From Leptospira haakeii (GTDB lineage Bacteria > Spirochaetota > Leptospiria > Leptospirales > Leptospiraceae): 64,000 nt of DNA. The notes under the pieces are model-generated. The model was not told the DNA's origin. It worked only from the letters and a program-made list of their open reading frames with translations, and did no database searches. Shown one piece after another: positions 17,953 to 26,827 of this stretch. Made by a program: the position numbers and the translations under genes. Location of the stretch: positions 1 to 64,000 of the forward strand of contig NZ_NPEG01000007.1 in assembly GCF_002812045.1 (NCBI RefSeq). Reading direction: 5' to 3'. Within the stretch, counting starts at the first letter, position 1. Each line of letters begins with the position of its first letter.

Positions 17953-19190
17953 AATTCCTTAATTTTCAAAGAAGATATAGGCAGAGAATAAAGCCCTCTT
18001 GAAGTTTTATCGAAGGAAGGGAAATACACTCTATCTTCGAATGGAACAGAAACGGAAATGTCCTTAATTTTAGTGCCATCATGCATTGAATAATAGAGAG
18101 GTTTTTTGCCACTCGGATCGATTACAAGTATTCCTGTATTATGGGATATAGGCAAAATTTTCTGAGGCAATGATAGGATCACTCTCTTAAGCCAAGGATT
18201 TTTGTGCACAAAATTCACAAGCCCCGATCTTCTTTTAATAATCCCGGCCCAGATCCTTCCGCTTTCGTCTCTCTCGAGTCCATCCGCAAGACCTGGAAGA
18301 TTTTCGAATAATATTACCGAACTCCCTTGATCTTTTCCCGATAAAAAAGCTCGGATAATCCTAAACTTCGTTGTTTCCGTAAATACTACGGACTCTTCCT
18401 TTCCACCGGCGCTTTTTTCTAGAAGTATCCCATCCACAAAAGTGAATCCATTTAACACGAGTGAGATCGTATTTTTACTTCTATCCAACATCCAAAGTTT
18501 TCCATGAGGATAAAGCCCGATTGCCTCAGGAACAGCCCCACTTCCCATAGCTGCATCCACTCTTTCGAAAGGTTCCGTGATATAGATACGATTTCCGTCC
18601 TCGGATATCGCAAGATCGTTGCATAAAGAAAAAGGTCTTGAATTAGAAGAATTTAGATCTTTCAGGGAAACAGTAGGCATTTCCGAAAAAGAATATACTT
18701 TTTCAAATTCTTCTTTTTTTAATTTAGGAAGATCTAAAATAATCGGATCTATATTCTTATTTTCAGTATCTACTTCGTATAGCCCTACTCTATTTATTTC
18801 TTCGTAGGTCTCTCCCCCTAGCCTGGAGGCACATACTAAAATTTTATTCTTTTTCTCATCTGAATATTGCATTCCGGCTGGGTTGACCGGCGGTTTCAGC
18901 CATTGTTCTGCTTTTCCGGTTTTAAAATTAAGTTTCCAGATCCAGCCATCCATTCCGGAAGCATATCCCAATCCTTTCGAACGATCGAAAATTAGATCAT
19001 CATGCCCAGGTAAATCGGTCATCTCCACTTTTAATCCGCCTATGAACGGATCTTGTTTATCCTGAACTTCTGAAATGGAAGAAGGTACATCTCCCAATTT
19101 ATAAGGCTCCCCTATCTTAATCCCGGAAGGATTACATGCACCCGCAATGGCAAGATTACATAATATTATAATTATATGATTTAGTTTCAT
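17949..19190 (-). CDS. SMP-30/strictosidine-synthase-like beta-propeller lipoprotein
   Basis: The 413-residue product has a lipoprotein signal (IAGAC). A six-bladed propeller-like sequence follows, with GLGYASGMDGWIWKLN, NDLAISEDGNRIYITEP, FTETTKFRIIRAFL and LPGLADGLERDESGRIWAG. These are hallmarks of the SMP-30/gluconolaconase and strictosidine synthase-like group of lactonases and esterases. The substrate cannot be predicted. Its start overlaps the stop of the M24 peptidase gene by 4 bp (ATGA), so the two are translationally coupled. Confidence 0.75.
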   Translation of the reverse strand: MKLNHIIIILCNLAIAGACNPSGIKIGEPYKLGDVPSSISEVQDKQDPFIGGLKVEMTDLPGHDDLIFDRSKGLGYASGMDGWIWKLNFKTGKAEQWLKPPVNPAGMQYSDEKKNKILVCASRLGGETYEEINRVGLYEVDTENKNIDPIILDLPKLKKEEFEKVYSFSEMPTVSLKDLNSSNSRPFSLCNDLAISEDGNRIYITEPFERVDAAMGSGAVPEAIGLYPHGKLWMLDRSKNTISLVLNGFTFVDGILLEKSAGGKEESVVFTETTKFRIIRAFLSGKDQGSSVILFENLPGLADGLERDESGRIWAGIIKRRSGLVNFVHKNPWLKRVILSLPQKILPISHNTGILVIDPSGKKPLYYSMHDGTKIKDISVSVPFEDRVYFPSFDKTSRGLYSLPISSLKIKEF

Positions 19191-20074
19191 ACTGCTTCCA
19201 ATAATTTTCCGTATTTCTGAACATGAGGAACTTCTTCATCCAGCCAATAAGCCTTGTCTTTTTCCACAACTAAGATCTCTTCGAATTTAAAACCGGTTTT
19301 CCCTCTTCCTAAATGAGGCTCTATCGCCCATAGACCTGTTTTTTCCCCTTCATGATCCGGAGTGAGAAGTTCAGGAAGAACCTTATGACTTAAGAACTCT
19401 AAAGATCCTTGCAAACTGAACCAACTTGCGAAACTAATCGGCAATACAGGAAAAGAAATATTAGGCAAATGAACTTTATAAACTCTATGACCAAGAACTG
19501 CAAATGGATACAAAGAGTGAACATTATCGAACCCATTCTGTTTGGAATCTTGGTCAATCTTATGCCAGATCTCGGAAGAACTCATGGAAGAGGAAAATAA
19601 TTTGGGAAGTTCTGCCCTAAGTTTTAATAGATATCTCATTCCATTATCCAACTCGGGATTTTTATCCAAAGAAGAAGAATATCCAATGTCACCTATATAT
19701 CCGTCCACAACAGGAGAAACATCCAAGATGAAAGATTCGTTGGCTTGTAATCTTCTTTTGCTTGGATGGAATTGAGTGAATCTTTTGTAACCGTCAAATC
19801 TTGCGTGCTCCCCGAACCAAGCAAAAGGACGATGTAGGAATACTTTAACTCCATGGTCTTTTAAGAATGTTTCCATTCGTTTGACTGCTTGTTTCTCGGT
19901 CCAACCTTCTTGCATTTCCTTTTCCGTTTCGGTAACACATTTGTATGCTAACCTTTGCGCCTTTAGAAATCCTTCCTTTTCTTCTTGTGTAGGAGTATGG
20001 ATGGATTTGGAAGTGTATCTGGAAATTTTTGAGGAAAGTTTGGATAATAATCCTCTTCGTCTTTCTATTGGCAT
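19187..20074 (-). CDS. M24 family metallopeptidase (aminopeptidase P-like)
   Basis: The 295-residue protein shows the pita-bread metal ligands in order: Asp in FILDVSPVVDGYIGDIGYSS (two Asp), His in AVLGHRVYKVHL, Glu in GLWAIEPHLG and Glu in GFKFEEILVV. It lacks the N-terminal creatinase domain of full-length aminopeptidase P, and the usual family signature is divergent. It has no signal peptide and is presumably cytoplasmic. An AGGGA site precedes the ATG. It is followed by the SMP-30-like lipoprotein with a 4-bp overlap. Some members of this fold act on C-N bonds other than peptides. Confidence 0.75.
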   Translation of the reverse strand: MPIERRRGLLSKLSSKISRYTSKSIHTPTQEEKEGFLKAQRLAYKCVTETEKEMQEGWTEKQAVKRMETFLKDHGVKVFLHRPFAWFGEHARFDGYKRFTQFHPSKRRLQANESFILDVSPVVDGYIGDIGYSSSLDKNPELDNGMRYLLKLRAELPKLFSSSMSSSEIWHKIDQDSKQNGFDNVHSLYPFAVLGHRVYKVHLPNISFPVLPISFASWFSLQGSLEFLSHKVLPELLTPDHEGEKTGLWAIEPHLGRGKTGFKFEEILVVEKDKAYWLDEEVPHVQKYGKLLEAV

Positions 20075-20160
20075 ATAGTTTCCCTAAGCTCGTATGAAGG
20101 AAGAGTAACAGAGAGAAGAAGATCCTGCTTGAACGATTCCGGTATAGGGTGAAATTTAAA

Positions 20161-20955
20161 TTAGATCAGATCTCCTGATTCACAAAATCGAACTTCGATC
20201 GCTTTTAAGTGTCCAAAAAATAGAGAAGGCACAAATCCGAAATTTTCTTTGAAGGTTCGGGTGAAATGAGCTGAGTCGGAAAATCCCGCGGAATGTGCAG
20301 CTTCCGTCAAACTTTTTCCTTCTTTCAAAAGTTTTGCCGCTTCTATAATCCGAACCCATAATAGATATCTACGCATCGGAATTCCCATATTTTCTTTAAA
20401 AAGACGGATAAGCCGATCCTCCGAGACGGAAAAATTTTTACCTATCTCTTTCATTCTGATACTATCAGGCATTTCCTTACGGATCATATTTGCGATCTGA
20501 ACAATCCTTTCATCCATTACCTTTTCCAATTTTTGGAAAGGAAACACTGAGCGCAGAATATCTAAATGTAATTCCCAGGCTTCTTCATCATTTAATTTTC
20601 CGTAATATAATTCCCATAGTCTTTCTATTAAAGGTAAAAAAGGAGAAATTTCCAACTTCTTCACTTCTCCTACTCTAGCAAACTCTGAGATGGATGAATA
20701 TTCATAGGTTTCCGGATCGATCAATAGTGCAACCATCTCCACTCCCGGCGAAACAGTCTTATGATATGTATTAGGTCCGACCAAGGCGACACGATATTCT
20801 TCTCTTCCTTTTTCAGTTTCGATATGGATATTATCTTTTAAAGAAATGGCCAAGGTAGCCGCATAATGGGAATGAAAGTCCGTCTGCATGGAATTTGTGG
20901 CAAACATCACACGACCATTCCATAGATACAAAATCCCTCTGCTTGTAAAATCCAT
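20161..20955 (-). CDS. AraC-family transcriptional regulator
   Basis: The 264-residue protein has an N-terminal cupin-like sensing part with DFHSHYAATLAISL. Its C-terminal double helix-turn-helix (about 165-255) contains GKNFSVSEDRLIRLFKENMG and EAAHSAGFSDSAHFTRTFKE, the AraC consensus. It is transcribed away from nnrS across a 148-bp divergent gap. That gap contains a CAAGGA/TCCTTG inverted repeat (20992-21012) and the Crp/Fnr box of nnrS. The effector and targets are unknown. Confidence 0.85.
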   Translation of the reverse strand: MDFTSRGILYLWNGRVMFATNSMQTDFHSHYAATLAISLKDNIHIETEKGREEYRVALVGPNTYHKTVSPGVEMVALLIDPETYEYSSISEFARVGEVKKLEISPFLPLIERLWELYYGKLNDEEAWELHLDILRSVFPFQKLEKVMDERIVQIANMIRKEMPDSIRMKEIGKNFSVSEDRLIRLFKENMGIPMRRYLLWVRIIEAAKLLKEGKSLTEAAHSAGFSDSAHFTRTFKENFGFVPSLFFGHLKAIEVRFCESGDLI

Positions 20956-21054
20956 CTAGAATTATAACTCGTCTTTCTTACTTTAAAGAAACAAGGAAAA
21001 CGATTCTCCTTGCGAAATGAGGAAGATCAAGGAAAAAAGTTAGAAGGTCCGTTT

Positions 21055-21096
21055 TTGATTCATATCAAAGACAAAGGAAGAGCCCCATCTTATAAT
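21055..21096 (+). promoter_or_regulatory. Crp/Fnr-type box and -10 element of nnrS
   Basis: TTGATTCATATCAA (21055-21068) is a perfect TTGAT-N4-ATCAA box. TATAAT (21091-21096) lies 32 bp from the box centre, which places the box near -41.5 from a start site at about 21103. That is the class II activator position. The predicted transcript start coincides with the ATG at 21104. Confidence 0.75.
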
Positions 21097-21103
21097 AGAA
21101 GGG

Positions 21104-22282
21104 ATGAAATCAGTTCTGGATTTTCGTTCTGCAATCTGGTCGGTTGCATTTCGCCCGTTTTTTTTATTTAATTCGTTTCACGCTGTATTTGCTGTACTCG
21201 TTTGGATCTTGATCCTATTTTCCATTATACCTTCTCCATTTCTAACCGGAGGAATTCAAATCCATTCGTATGAGATGGTTTTCGGTTTTGGAAGAGGAGC
21301 AATTATAGGATTCCTTTTTACAGCAGGCCAAAATTGGACAAAAAGAGTTCTGGCCAAAGAAGGATATCTAGCACTTCTATTCGGACTCTGGTTTTTTGGT
21401 AGATTCGGATTTTTATCCAATCAGTATCTTTCCTATTTCGCACTTACTGCAGATCTGTATTGTGATCTACTGGTCCTTTTCTATCTCGCTCCTCCTTTAT
21501 TCGCAAAAGGTCAGGAACATAACCGAGTCGTTGTGGTTACTTACTTTCTATTATTCTTACTTCATATATTGACCGCATTTTCATTTTTGAATATTTTACC
21601 GGAAGTATGGAGTTTACATTTCATTCATCTTTCTCTTTTTGTAATACTTCAATTTGTGATACTGATAGGCGGAAGGATTATGCCCTTCTTCACCTCGGCT
21701 GCTATCCCGGGTTCAAATCCGAAAAGATTCCTAAAATTAGAGAGTTTGATTAGATATGGAGGATTTATATTTTTAGCGATAGAAACTTGTGCTTTCTGGT
21801 TTCCTCAGATCATTCCATTTGCAGGATTATTTTGTCTCGCTTTCGGAATGTTAAACTACTCTCGCTGGCTTTTCTGGGAACCTTGGAAATCAAAAAAGGT
21901 ACCTATTCTCTGGATCTTACATTCAGGTTATTTCTGGTTATGCTCCGGATTTTTAGTATATGGACTTTCTCATTTAGGGTTTTTTCCGACTTCTTCCGCT
22001 TTTCATGTCTTCACTGTGGGAGGAATTGGAGTTTTCGTATACGGTATGATCACTAGAGTCTCACTTGGTCACACAGGTAGACCGATTAGAGCCTCAAGAT
22101 TGATAATCCTTGGATATATTTTGATTAACTTAGCAGTTGTCGCCAGGGTGTTTTTTCCTTTAATGAATAAATACAGAGAAGCTTACCTATTTTCAGGCAT
22201 ATTCTGGATAACCGCATTTTTGATCTTTGCTGTTAAATATTCTAAAATTCTAATAAGTCCCAGAGCATTCACCAGTTCTTGA
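21104..22282 (+). CDS. nnrS: NnrS family membrane protein (nitric-oxide response)
   Basis: The 392-residue protein has about 12 hydrophobic segments. The NnrS landmarks are visible: HSYEMVFGFGRGAIIGFLFTAGQNWT near the N-terminus, IGGRIMPFFTSAAIPG in the middle and a C-terminal ITRVSLGHTGRP. NnrS is a haem- and copper-containing inner-membrane protein tied to relief of nitric-oxide stress. It follows a perfect Crp/Fnr box by 35 bp and its transcript is probably leaderless. It sits about 10 kb from the nos cluster and the Crp/Fnr regulator, consistent with a shared nitrogen-oxide regulon. Confidence 0.9.
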   Translation: MKSVLDFRSAIWSVAFRPFFLFNSFHAVFAVLVWILILFSIIPSPFLTGGIQIHSYEMVFGFGRGAIIGFLFTAGQNWTKRVLAKEGYLALLFGLWFFGRFGFLSNQYLSYFALTADLYCDLLVLFYLAPPLFAKGQEHNRVVVVTYFLLFLLHILTAFSFLNILPEVWSLHFIHLSLFVILQFVILIGGRIMPFFTSAAIPGSNPKRFLKLESLIRYGGFIFLAIETCAFWFPQIIPFAGLFCLAFGMLNYSRWLFWEPWKSKKVPILWILHSGYFWLCSGFLVYGLSHLGFFPTSSAFHVFTVGGIGVFVYGMITRVSLGHTGRPIRASRLIILGYILINLAVVARVFFPLMNKYREAYLFSGIFWITAFLIFAVKYSKILISPRAFTSS

Positions 22283-22348
22283 GATTTCTCAGACTTAAGC
22301 CCCGAAATTTCGATTTGACTGCATTATTCCCAATAAAGAGAATTCAAA

Positions 22349-23356
22349 TTGAGTTCTATGCATTCGTATTTCATGGAGATTTTTCGTTCTCTTCTTAGTC
22401 CGATACGGATCGTATTTCTGCCTTCCGTAAAGATATATTGGTTCTATATTTTAAGCTCAATCCTAATCACTCTACTGTTGATCCTATGGAGAAGCTGGAA
22501 GGAAAAAGGATTTAGATCAAAGGATTATCTTCGTGAAAATTTATCGAAGAAGATATGGCTGCATAAATCTGCCGTATTGGATTATAAATATTATTTAATA
22601 AATACGTTCCTATTTGCGCTCTTCTTTAGCTACTTCGTTATATCAGGCGCAGGCGTATCCTCAGTCGTAAGCGGATTTCTATTCAAAATATTCGGAGAGA
22701 TGAATCATACTTACTCTTCCGGAACTTTTTTCATTTTGATTTATTCTATCCTATTTTGGCTTGCAAACGATTTCGGAAGATTTTTCGCCCACTGGCTTCT
22801 TCATAAAACATTTCTCTGGGAATTCCATAAACTACATCACTCTGCGAAAGTATTAAATCCTCTCACAGTGTATAGAGTTCATCCTGTGGAAGCAATCCTA
22901 GTAAATTCATTAGGAGCTTTTTGTTCTGGGATCGTGACCGGGTTAGCAGTTTTCCTATTTCCGAATGGTATCAATATGTTGTCTTTCTTAGGAGTGAATA
23001 CCGGAATTTTCGTATTCAATCTATATGCCAATTTAAGACATTCTCATATAGGTCTTCGATTTCCTAAATGGTTGAGCAAAATATTTTTAAGTCCCGCTCA
23101 ACATCAAATCCATCATAGTACAGATATTAATCTTCAAAATAAAAATATAGGAGTATCTTTCGCATTTTGGGATATTCTTTTCGGAAGTCTTTATATTCCG
23201 AAGGAAGGAGAAGCAGAACATACAATTTTCGGTTTAGAGGAAGAAGAGGATTCCAACTTCGAAAATCTTTTTAGGATCTATTTTTTACCTTTTCAAAAAA
23301 TTCTGAGTAAGGCCGGAGCATTAGTCACTCTTTCCAAACACGAATCTAAATCTTGA
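22349..23356 (+). CDS. Sterol desaturase / fatty acid hydroxylase family protein
   Basis: The 335-residue membrane protein has the three histidine clusters of the di-iron hydroxylase superfamily: HWLLH (HX3H), HKLHH (HX2HH) and, near the C-terminus, HQIHH (HX2HH), plus YRVHPVE and RHSHIG. These ligate the oxygen-activating diiron centre that hydroxylates or desaturates lipid chains. The start is TTG at 22349 (AAAGAG 8 bp upstream) or ATG at 22358. It follows nnrS by 66 bp on the same strand and may share its transcript. An oxygen-using enzyme in an otherwise nitrogen-oxide region is a little unexpected. Confidence 0.85.
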   Translation: MSSMHSYFMEIFRSLLSPIRIVFLPSVKIYWFYILSSILITLLLILWRSWKEKGFRSKDYLRENLSKKIWLHKSAVLDYKYYLINTFLFALFFSYFVISGAGVSSVVSGFLFKIFGEMNHTYSSGTFFILIYSILFWLANDFGRFFAHWLLHKTFLWEFHKLHHSAKVLNPLTVYRVHPVEAILVNSLGAFCSGIVTGLAVFLFPNGINMLSFLGVNTGIFVFNLYANLRHSHIGLRFPKWLSKIFLSPAQHQIHHSTDINLQNKNIGVSFAFWDILFGSLYIPKEGEAEHTIFGLEEEEDSNFENLFRIYFLPFQKILSKAGALVTLSKHESKS

Positions 23357-23409
23357 GATAAATCAAAATACTAAACCAGTTTTTAACCCTTCAGATTGAC
23401 CGCAGTCAA
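23353..23409 (+). promoter_or_regulatory. Tandem Crp/Fnr-type boxes before the copper-module candidate
   Basis: TTGACCGCAGTCAA (23396-23409) has perfect TTGAC-N4-GTCAA half-sites, with a -10-like TAAACT (23431-23436) 31 bp from the box centre. A weaker TTGAGATAAATCAA lies at 23353-23366, centre to centre 43 bp upstream, four turns of the helix. The next gene starts at 23459. Confidence 0.65.
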
Positions 23410-23458
23410 TGCATTTCGATCGTAAGGAGTTAAACTTAATTCGTTAGAGTCTTTCGAG

Positions 23459-23905
23459 ATGAAAACGATTATAATTTGGTTTTTAATTCTGATCTTTTTT
23501 CCACGCTTGCTTGTCCCTGCAGAAGGAAGCTTGTTCGAAAAATTATTTTTAGGAAATTTGATCTGCCAATGTAACCACAATTCAAATCGAGAGACTCACC
23601 CAAATAAGGAGGATGATTTTTTTAGAACCAAGACGGGACTTGTAAAATCTACCGATTCTGAAAAACAGAATCGTCCAAACTGTCATTCTAATTCTGAATC
23701 GACTGCACATGAATGTGGATGCAAAAAGGAAAATTCAGATCGGATCTTCTCCCAAATTAGAATATTCTCCTATTATGTAATTGCTCCTCGAATTTATATT
23801 ATTCCGGTCCTAGGATCTACCTTCGGAATGAAGGAATTATACTCCATAGAATTATCCCAAGCCCATAACAGAAAATTCGAACGTCCACCTAAACATATTT
23901 CCTGA
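23459..23905 (+). CDS. Exported Cys/His-rich protein, possible metal (copper) binder
   Basis: The 148-residue product has a signal peptide or N-terminal anchor (MKTIIIWFLILIFFPRLLVPAEG). A Cys/His cluster follows: ICQCNHNS, then NCHSNSESTAHECGCKKE, six Cys and four His in about 50 residues. A hydrophobic stretch (SYYVIAPRIYIIPVLG) may be a second membrane segment. I do not recognise the family. The CXC and CGC pairs with His suggest Cu(I) or another soft metal. A perfect Crp/Fnr box lies 50 bp upstream, and a Met/His-rich outer-membrane protein follows downstream. A role in copper supply to NosZ or cytochromes is a hypothesis. Confidence 0.6.
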   Translation: MKTIIIWFLILIFFPRLLVPAEGSLFEKLFLGNLICQCNHNSNRETHPNKEDDFFRTKTGLVKSTDSEKQNRPNCHSNSESTAHECGCKKENSDRIFSQIRIFSYYVIAPRIYIIPVLGSTFGMKELYSIELSQAHNRKFERPPKHIS

Positions 23906-23922
23906 GCTTAATCATGTCATCT

Positions 23923-23946
23923 TCGAAAACAGCGCATGCTGTTTCG
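23923..23946. repeat. Intergenic hairpin
   Basis: CGAAAACAGC-GCAT-GCTGTTTCG forms a 9-bp stem with one bulged A between two co-directional genes. No T-tract follows, so it is more likely an RNA-processing or stabilising hairpin than a terminator. Confidence 0.35.
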
Positions 23947-23989
23947 GGGAATTATTAAGTGTATATTCATAATATAAAGGAAAGTAAAT

Positions 23990-24772
23990 ATGCTGTTTCG
24001 CAATATTTCAACAACCGTGATCATTCTCTCTTTTTTCCATTTCGATTGCTCCCAGTTAGGTTCGCTTTCGAACGGAACTTCTTCAGAACAACAACTTATG
24101 CAGACTCTCATCCTCGGAGTAGCCGCAAAGGAAGGATGTTCTATCCAAAGTCTAACTCCAATTTCGAATACTCTCTCTTATGTACATCCAAAACGCACAA
24201 GATATGATATCCAAAATTGTTCTCCGAATGATTTAGAAGGACTAGGATTTGCCGGAAATACATCCAATCTACAAAAGGGACTGAGCGGAAATTCTTCGGA
24301 CTCTTCATTCTATAGCGTAGGAAATGTTGTTCTCTCTAGTTCAAGTGGAGGGACAAATTTAGAAGTATCTTTCTCAGTTAAAACGGGTGGGAGTTTGACT
24401 GCCTATGTTTATGGGTCAGGCACTCCAATCTCAGGCCCAGCATTCCGGCTATCGGACTCAACCAAAGAACAATTCTATTCCGATATGTCAGGAAACTTTG
24501 AAGTAGTAAGTAAAGGAACAACGGCCTTGTCCGCCGACACGAAATACACATACTGTATCGATTTTCAATACGCAAATTCAGAACAATGGATCAATGCCTG
24601 GCCAAAAGCCTGCTCCGAAGTCACTCAGTCGGAAAGAAGTTCCATGATGATGTTCCCCGTCATGCAAATGATGAATGTACCTGCTTATTCCGGAAATAAG
24701 ATCGGTTTCATTTTGAATGGAGCAAAACTAACGTCTTTTACGATTGGCTCGATTTTGTCCCAAGTCGACTGA
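23990..24772 (+). CDS. Putative lipoprotein of unknown function
   Basis: The 260-residue protein has a short signal ending FHFDC, a spirochaetal-type lipobox with Cys20. The mature part is Ser/Gly-rich and beta-strand-like (VVLSSSSGGTNLEVSFSVKTGG, AYVYGSGTPISGPAF). It has several Cys (EGC, NCSPND, YTYCIDF, KACSEV) and a Met-rich stretch, SSMMMFPVMQMMNVP, near residue 220. The Met run resembles that of the next gene's product and could bind Cu(I). AAAGGAAAG precedes the ATG. It ends just before a strong terminator. I do not recognise a family. Confidence 0.6.
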   Translation: MLFRNISTTVIILSFFHFDCSQLGSLSNGTSSEQQLMQTLILGVAAKEGCSIQSLTPISNTLSYVHPKRTRYDIQNCSPNDLEGLGFAGNTSNLQKGLSGNSSDSSFYSVGNVVLSSSSGGTNLEVSFSVKTGGSLTAYVYGSGTPISGPAFRLSDSTKEQFYSDMSGNFEVVSKGTTALSADTKYTYCIDFQYANSEQWINAWPKACSEVTQSERSSMMMFPVMQMMNVPAYSGNKIGFILNGAKLTSFTIGSILSQVD

Positions 24773-24785
24773 TCGTCTCCACTGG

Positions 24786-24811
24786 GGGCCGCTTAGCGGC
24801 CCTCTTTTTTT
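24786..24811 (+). terminator. Intrinsic terminator
   Basis: GGGCCGC-TTA-GCGGCCC followed by TC and seven T. It lies 14 bp after the stop of the lipoprotein gene and before the next ribosome site. Confidence 0.85.
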
Positions 24812-24833
24812 ATCCTGGTACTTGGAGGCAATC

Positions 24834-25991
24834 ATGAAGTATCATTTTTTCATTTTTCATTTTTTAATTATATTTTCTTTTCATAATATTTTCCCCGGCG
24901 AAATCGAAATTCCTAAACCTACGGAAGAAATAGATCCTCATGCCCACCACCGTAAAGAATCTAAAGAACAAAGCCATCATCACGAATTGAGGGCCGACCA
25001 AATTGCGCCTGCAGGCCTAATGTTCCCTCATGTTCATCGCAAAGGTTCTTGGGTTTTAGATTTTCGTTATATGGGAATGCAAATGTCGGGACTTCTGAAT
25101 GGGAGCAAATCTATGGGAACCTATGAGGCCCTTTGGTTTCCTCAATTCGACCCAAGTGTTTCTATGCCGAGTGGAAGTTTGCTGACAGGAGGACCTAACA
25201 TTCCTCAGACATCGGCCAACGGATATCGTTATATGTCGGTTCCGAAGTCCATGTTAATGGAATCATATATGACAAGTGCAATGTATGGAATTTCGGATGA
25301 TACGATGATCATGTTCATGGTTCCAGTCGTAAAAAACCAAATGATGATGGAAACCAGCAACTTTGATTCTTCTGCAATGAAATCCGGAGGTGTAGGAGAT
25401 ATTTCTTTTTCTGCAGCACATCGTATCTTAAAACGGAATGATCACGAATTCTTTCTAAACTTTGGGATCTCTCTTCCCACCGGTTCGATTGATGAACGAG
25501 ATTGGATGCCAATGATGGGAAACCAAAAGGTTCCTTATAATATGCAACCAGGAACTGGGACGATCAATTATTTACCCGGGATTGCTTACTCAGGAAAATC
25601 GGATCGTTTCTCTTGGGGATTAGGAGCAAATGCAAATCTTCGAAGTTCCAAAAATCAAAACCAATATCGTTTCGGAAATATATATGAACTTAATTCCTGG
25701 ATCGCTTACTCTATATTTTCTTGGACAAGCATTTCTATCCGAGTCCAAGCGGTTTATTGGGATAATATAAAAGGACAAGACGGTTCATTAGACCCAAAAA
25801 TGGATCCTCAAAACGATCCGAATCGACAAGGGGGAAATCGAACAGACTCTTTAGTAGGCATGAATTTTCTTTTAGAAGAAAAAATCAGATTCGGTTTTGA
25901 AGTCGGGAAACCTTTTCACCAACATCTAAACGGACCTCAACTTGCAATGCAAACAATGTTCAATGTATTTGTTCGTTATGATCTAAATTGA
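24834..25991 (+). CDS. Met/His-rich outer-membrane transporter-like protein
   Basis: I take the ATG at 24834 because GGAGG lies 5 bp upstream and it opens a signal peptide (MKYHFFIFHFLIIFSFHNIFPG), giving 385 residues. The mature N-terminus has His clusters (DPHAHHRKE, SHHHELRAD). The barrel-like body is loaded with Met: YMGMQMSG, SVPKSMLMESYMTSAMYG, DTMIMFMVPVV, QMMMETS and DWMPMMG. Met-rich transporter proteins of this type, in the MetA-degradation porin superfamily, often accompany copper genes. It follows the Cys/His-rich protein and the Met-rich lipoprotein. Copper passage or sensing at the outer membrane is inferred. Confidence 0.65.
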   Translation: MKYHFFIFHFLIIFSFHNIFPGEIEIPKPTEEIDPHAHHRKESKEQSHHHELRADQIAPAGLMFPHVHRKGSWVLDFRYMGMQMSGLLNGSKSMGTYEALWFPQFDPSVSMPSGSLLTGGPNIPQTSANGYRYMSVPKSMLMESYMTSAMYGISDDTMIMFMVPVVKNQMMMETSNFDSSAMKSGGVGDISFSAAHRILKRNDHEFFLNFGISLPTGSIDERDWMPMMGNQKVPYNMQPGTGTINYLPGIAYSGKSDRFSWGLGANANLRSSKNQNQYRFGNIYELNSWIAYSIFSWTSISIRVQAVYWDNIKGQDGSLDPKMDPQNDPNRQGGNRTDSLVGMNFLLEEKIRFGFEVGKPFHQHLNGPQLAMQTMFNVFVRYDLN

Positions 25992-26001
25992 CAAAAAGTG
26001 T

Positions 26002-26043
26002 AGAAGGCCCGGATCAGTTTGTATAGCGGGCCTTCTTCTTTTT
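26002..26043. terminator. Bidirectional terminator between convergent genes
   Basis: AGAAGGCCCG and CGGGCCTTCT form a 10-bp stem around a 15-nt loop, with a T-rich tail on the plus strand and an A-rich flank on the other. It separates the outer-membrane gene from the convergent end of the nos cluster. Confidence 0.8.
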
Positions 26044-26827
26044 AGAAATTTCGGACTAAAAATCTTTTATAAGAAATACTTAATGGCATCATAACCCAGA
26101 ACATTATGAATAGCATAGATAATAGAACCACTATCGATGTACCTAAACTTCTGATTAAAAATGCTCCAGAGAATCCGAGTAATACGGAAGCCTTTGTCTG
26201 TAGAATGATCAAAATTCGCACGAGATCAACTGGATTAAATAGAATAACGAGCAATGCAGGGATCTCTACCGGGTAATCACCCAGATAGATGCTTAGCATA
26301 AATACAAAAGAATCAAAAAGTAAAAAGAAATATAGCCAGACAAGCAATGCTCCGGAGACAATCAATTCTCCTTTTTTAAAAAAAGATGCAAGCAAGAAGC
26401 CCAAAGAAACAAACACTAGGATTAATACAGTTCCGAAAAGGATCAACTCGGAGAATAAGATCGCAAGTTTAGGTTCGCTAAAGAAGAGAGGAATGCCCGG
26501 AATTCCTAAACCGATCAGAAAACTTAAAAAAAGAGATAAACTTACCCCACAATATTTTCCGAAAAAGTATTGGGACCTGGTTAATGATTTAGAGAGAAGC
26601 ACTTCTGCAAAAGGAAGAGACTCGTTAAATGTTAATCCAGAAAATGTAATAGAAAATAAAGGAACGACGAATAATACCAGATTCATCTGGCTTATTACCA
26701 ATCTTCCCCCACTTTCATCTCCGAAATAGTTAAGTGCTCCTGCAGAAATCGCAAGAAAACCTGCAAACACAAACATCCATTTACTTCTGATATTTTCCCG
26801 CAGCTCGAATAGGATTAGTTCTTTCAT
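26042..26827 (-). CDS. nosY: NosY-type ABC permease
   Basis: The 261-residue membrane protein starts at the ATG at 26827, which overlaps the nosF stop by 4 bp (ATGA); a longer frame to 26854 adds only nine residues. It has about six transmembrane segments. The first part resembles the NosY/ABC-2 permease entry (ELILFELRENIRSKWMFVFAGFLAI, SGLTFNESLPFAEVLLSKSLTRSQYFFGK). With NosF it forms the ABC transporter that works with NosD to deliver a sulfur species or metal for the CuZ cluster of nitrous-oxide reductase. It is the last gene of the nos operon. Confidence 0.85.
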   Translation of the reverse strand: MKELILFELRENIRSKWMFVFAGFLAISAGALNYFGDESGGRLVISQMNLVLFVVPLFSITFSGLTFNESLPFAEVLLSKSLTRSQYFFGKYCGVSLSLFLSFLIGLGIPGIPLFFSEPKLAILFSELILFGTVLILVFVSLGFLLASFFKKGELIVSGALLVWLYFFLLFDSFVFMLSIYLGDYPVEIPALLVILFNPVDLVRILIILQTKASVLLGFSGAFLIRSLGTSIVVLLSMLFIMFWVMMPLSISYKRFLVRNF

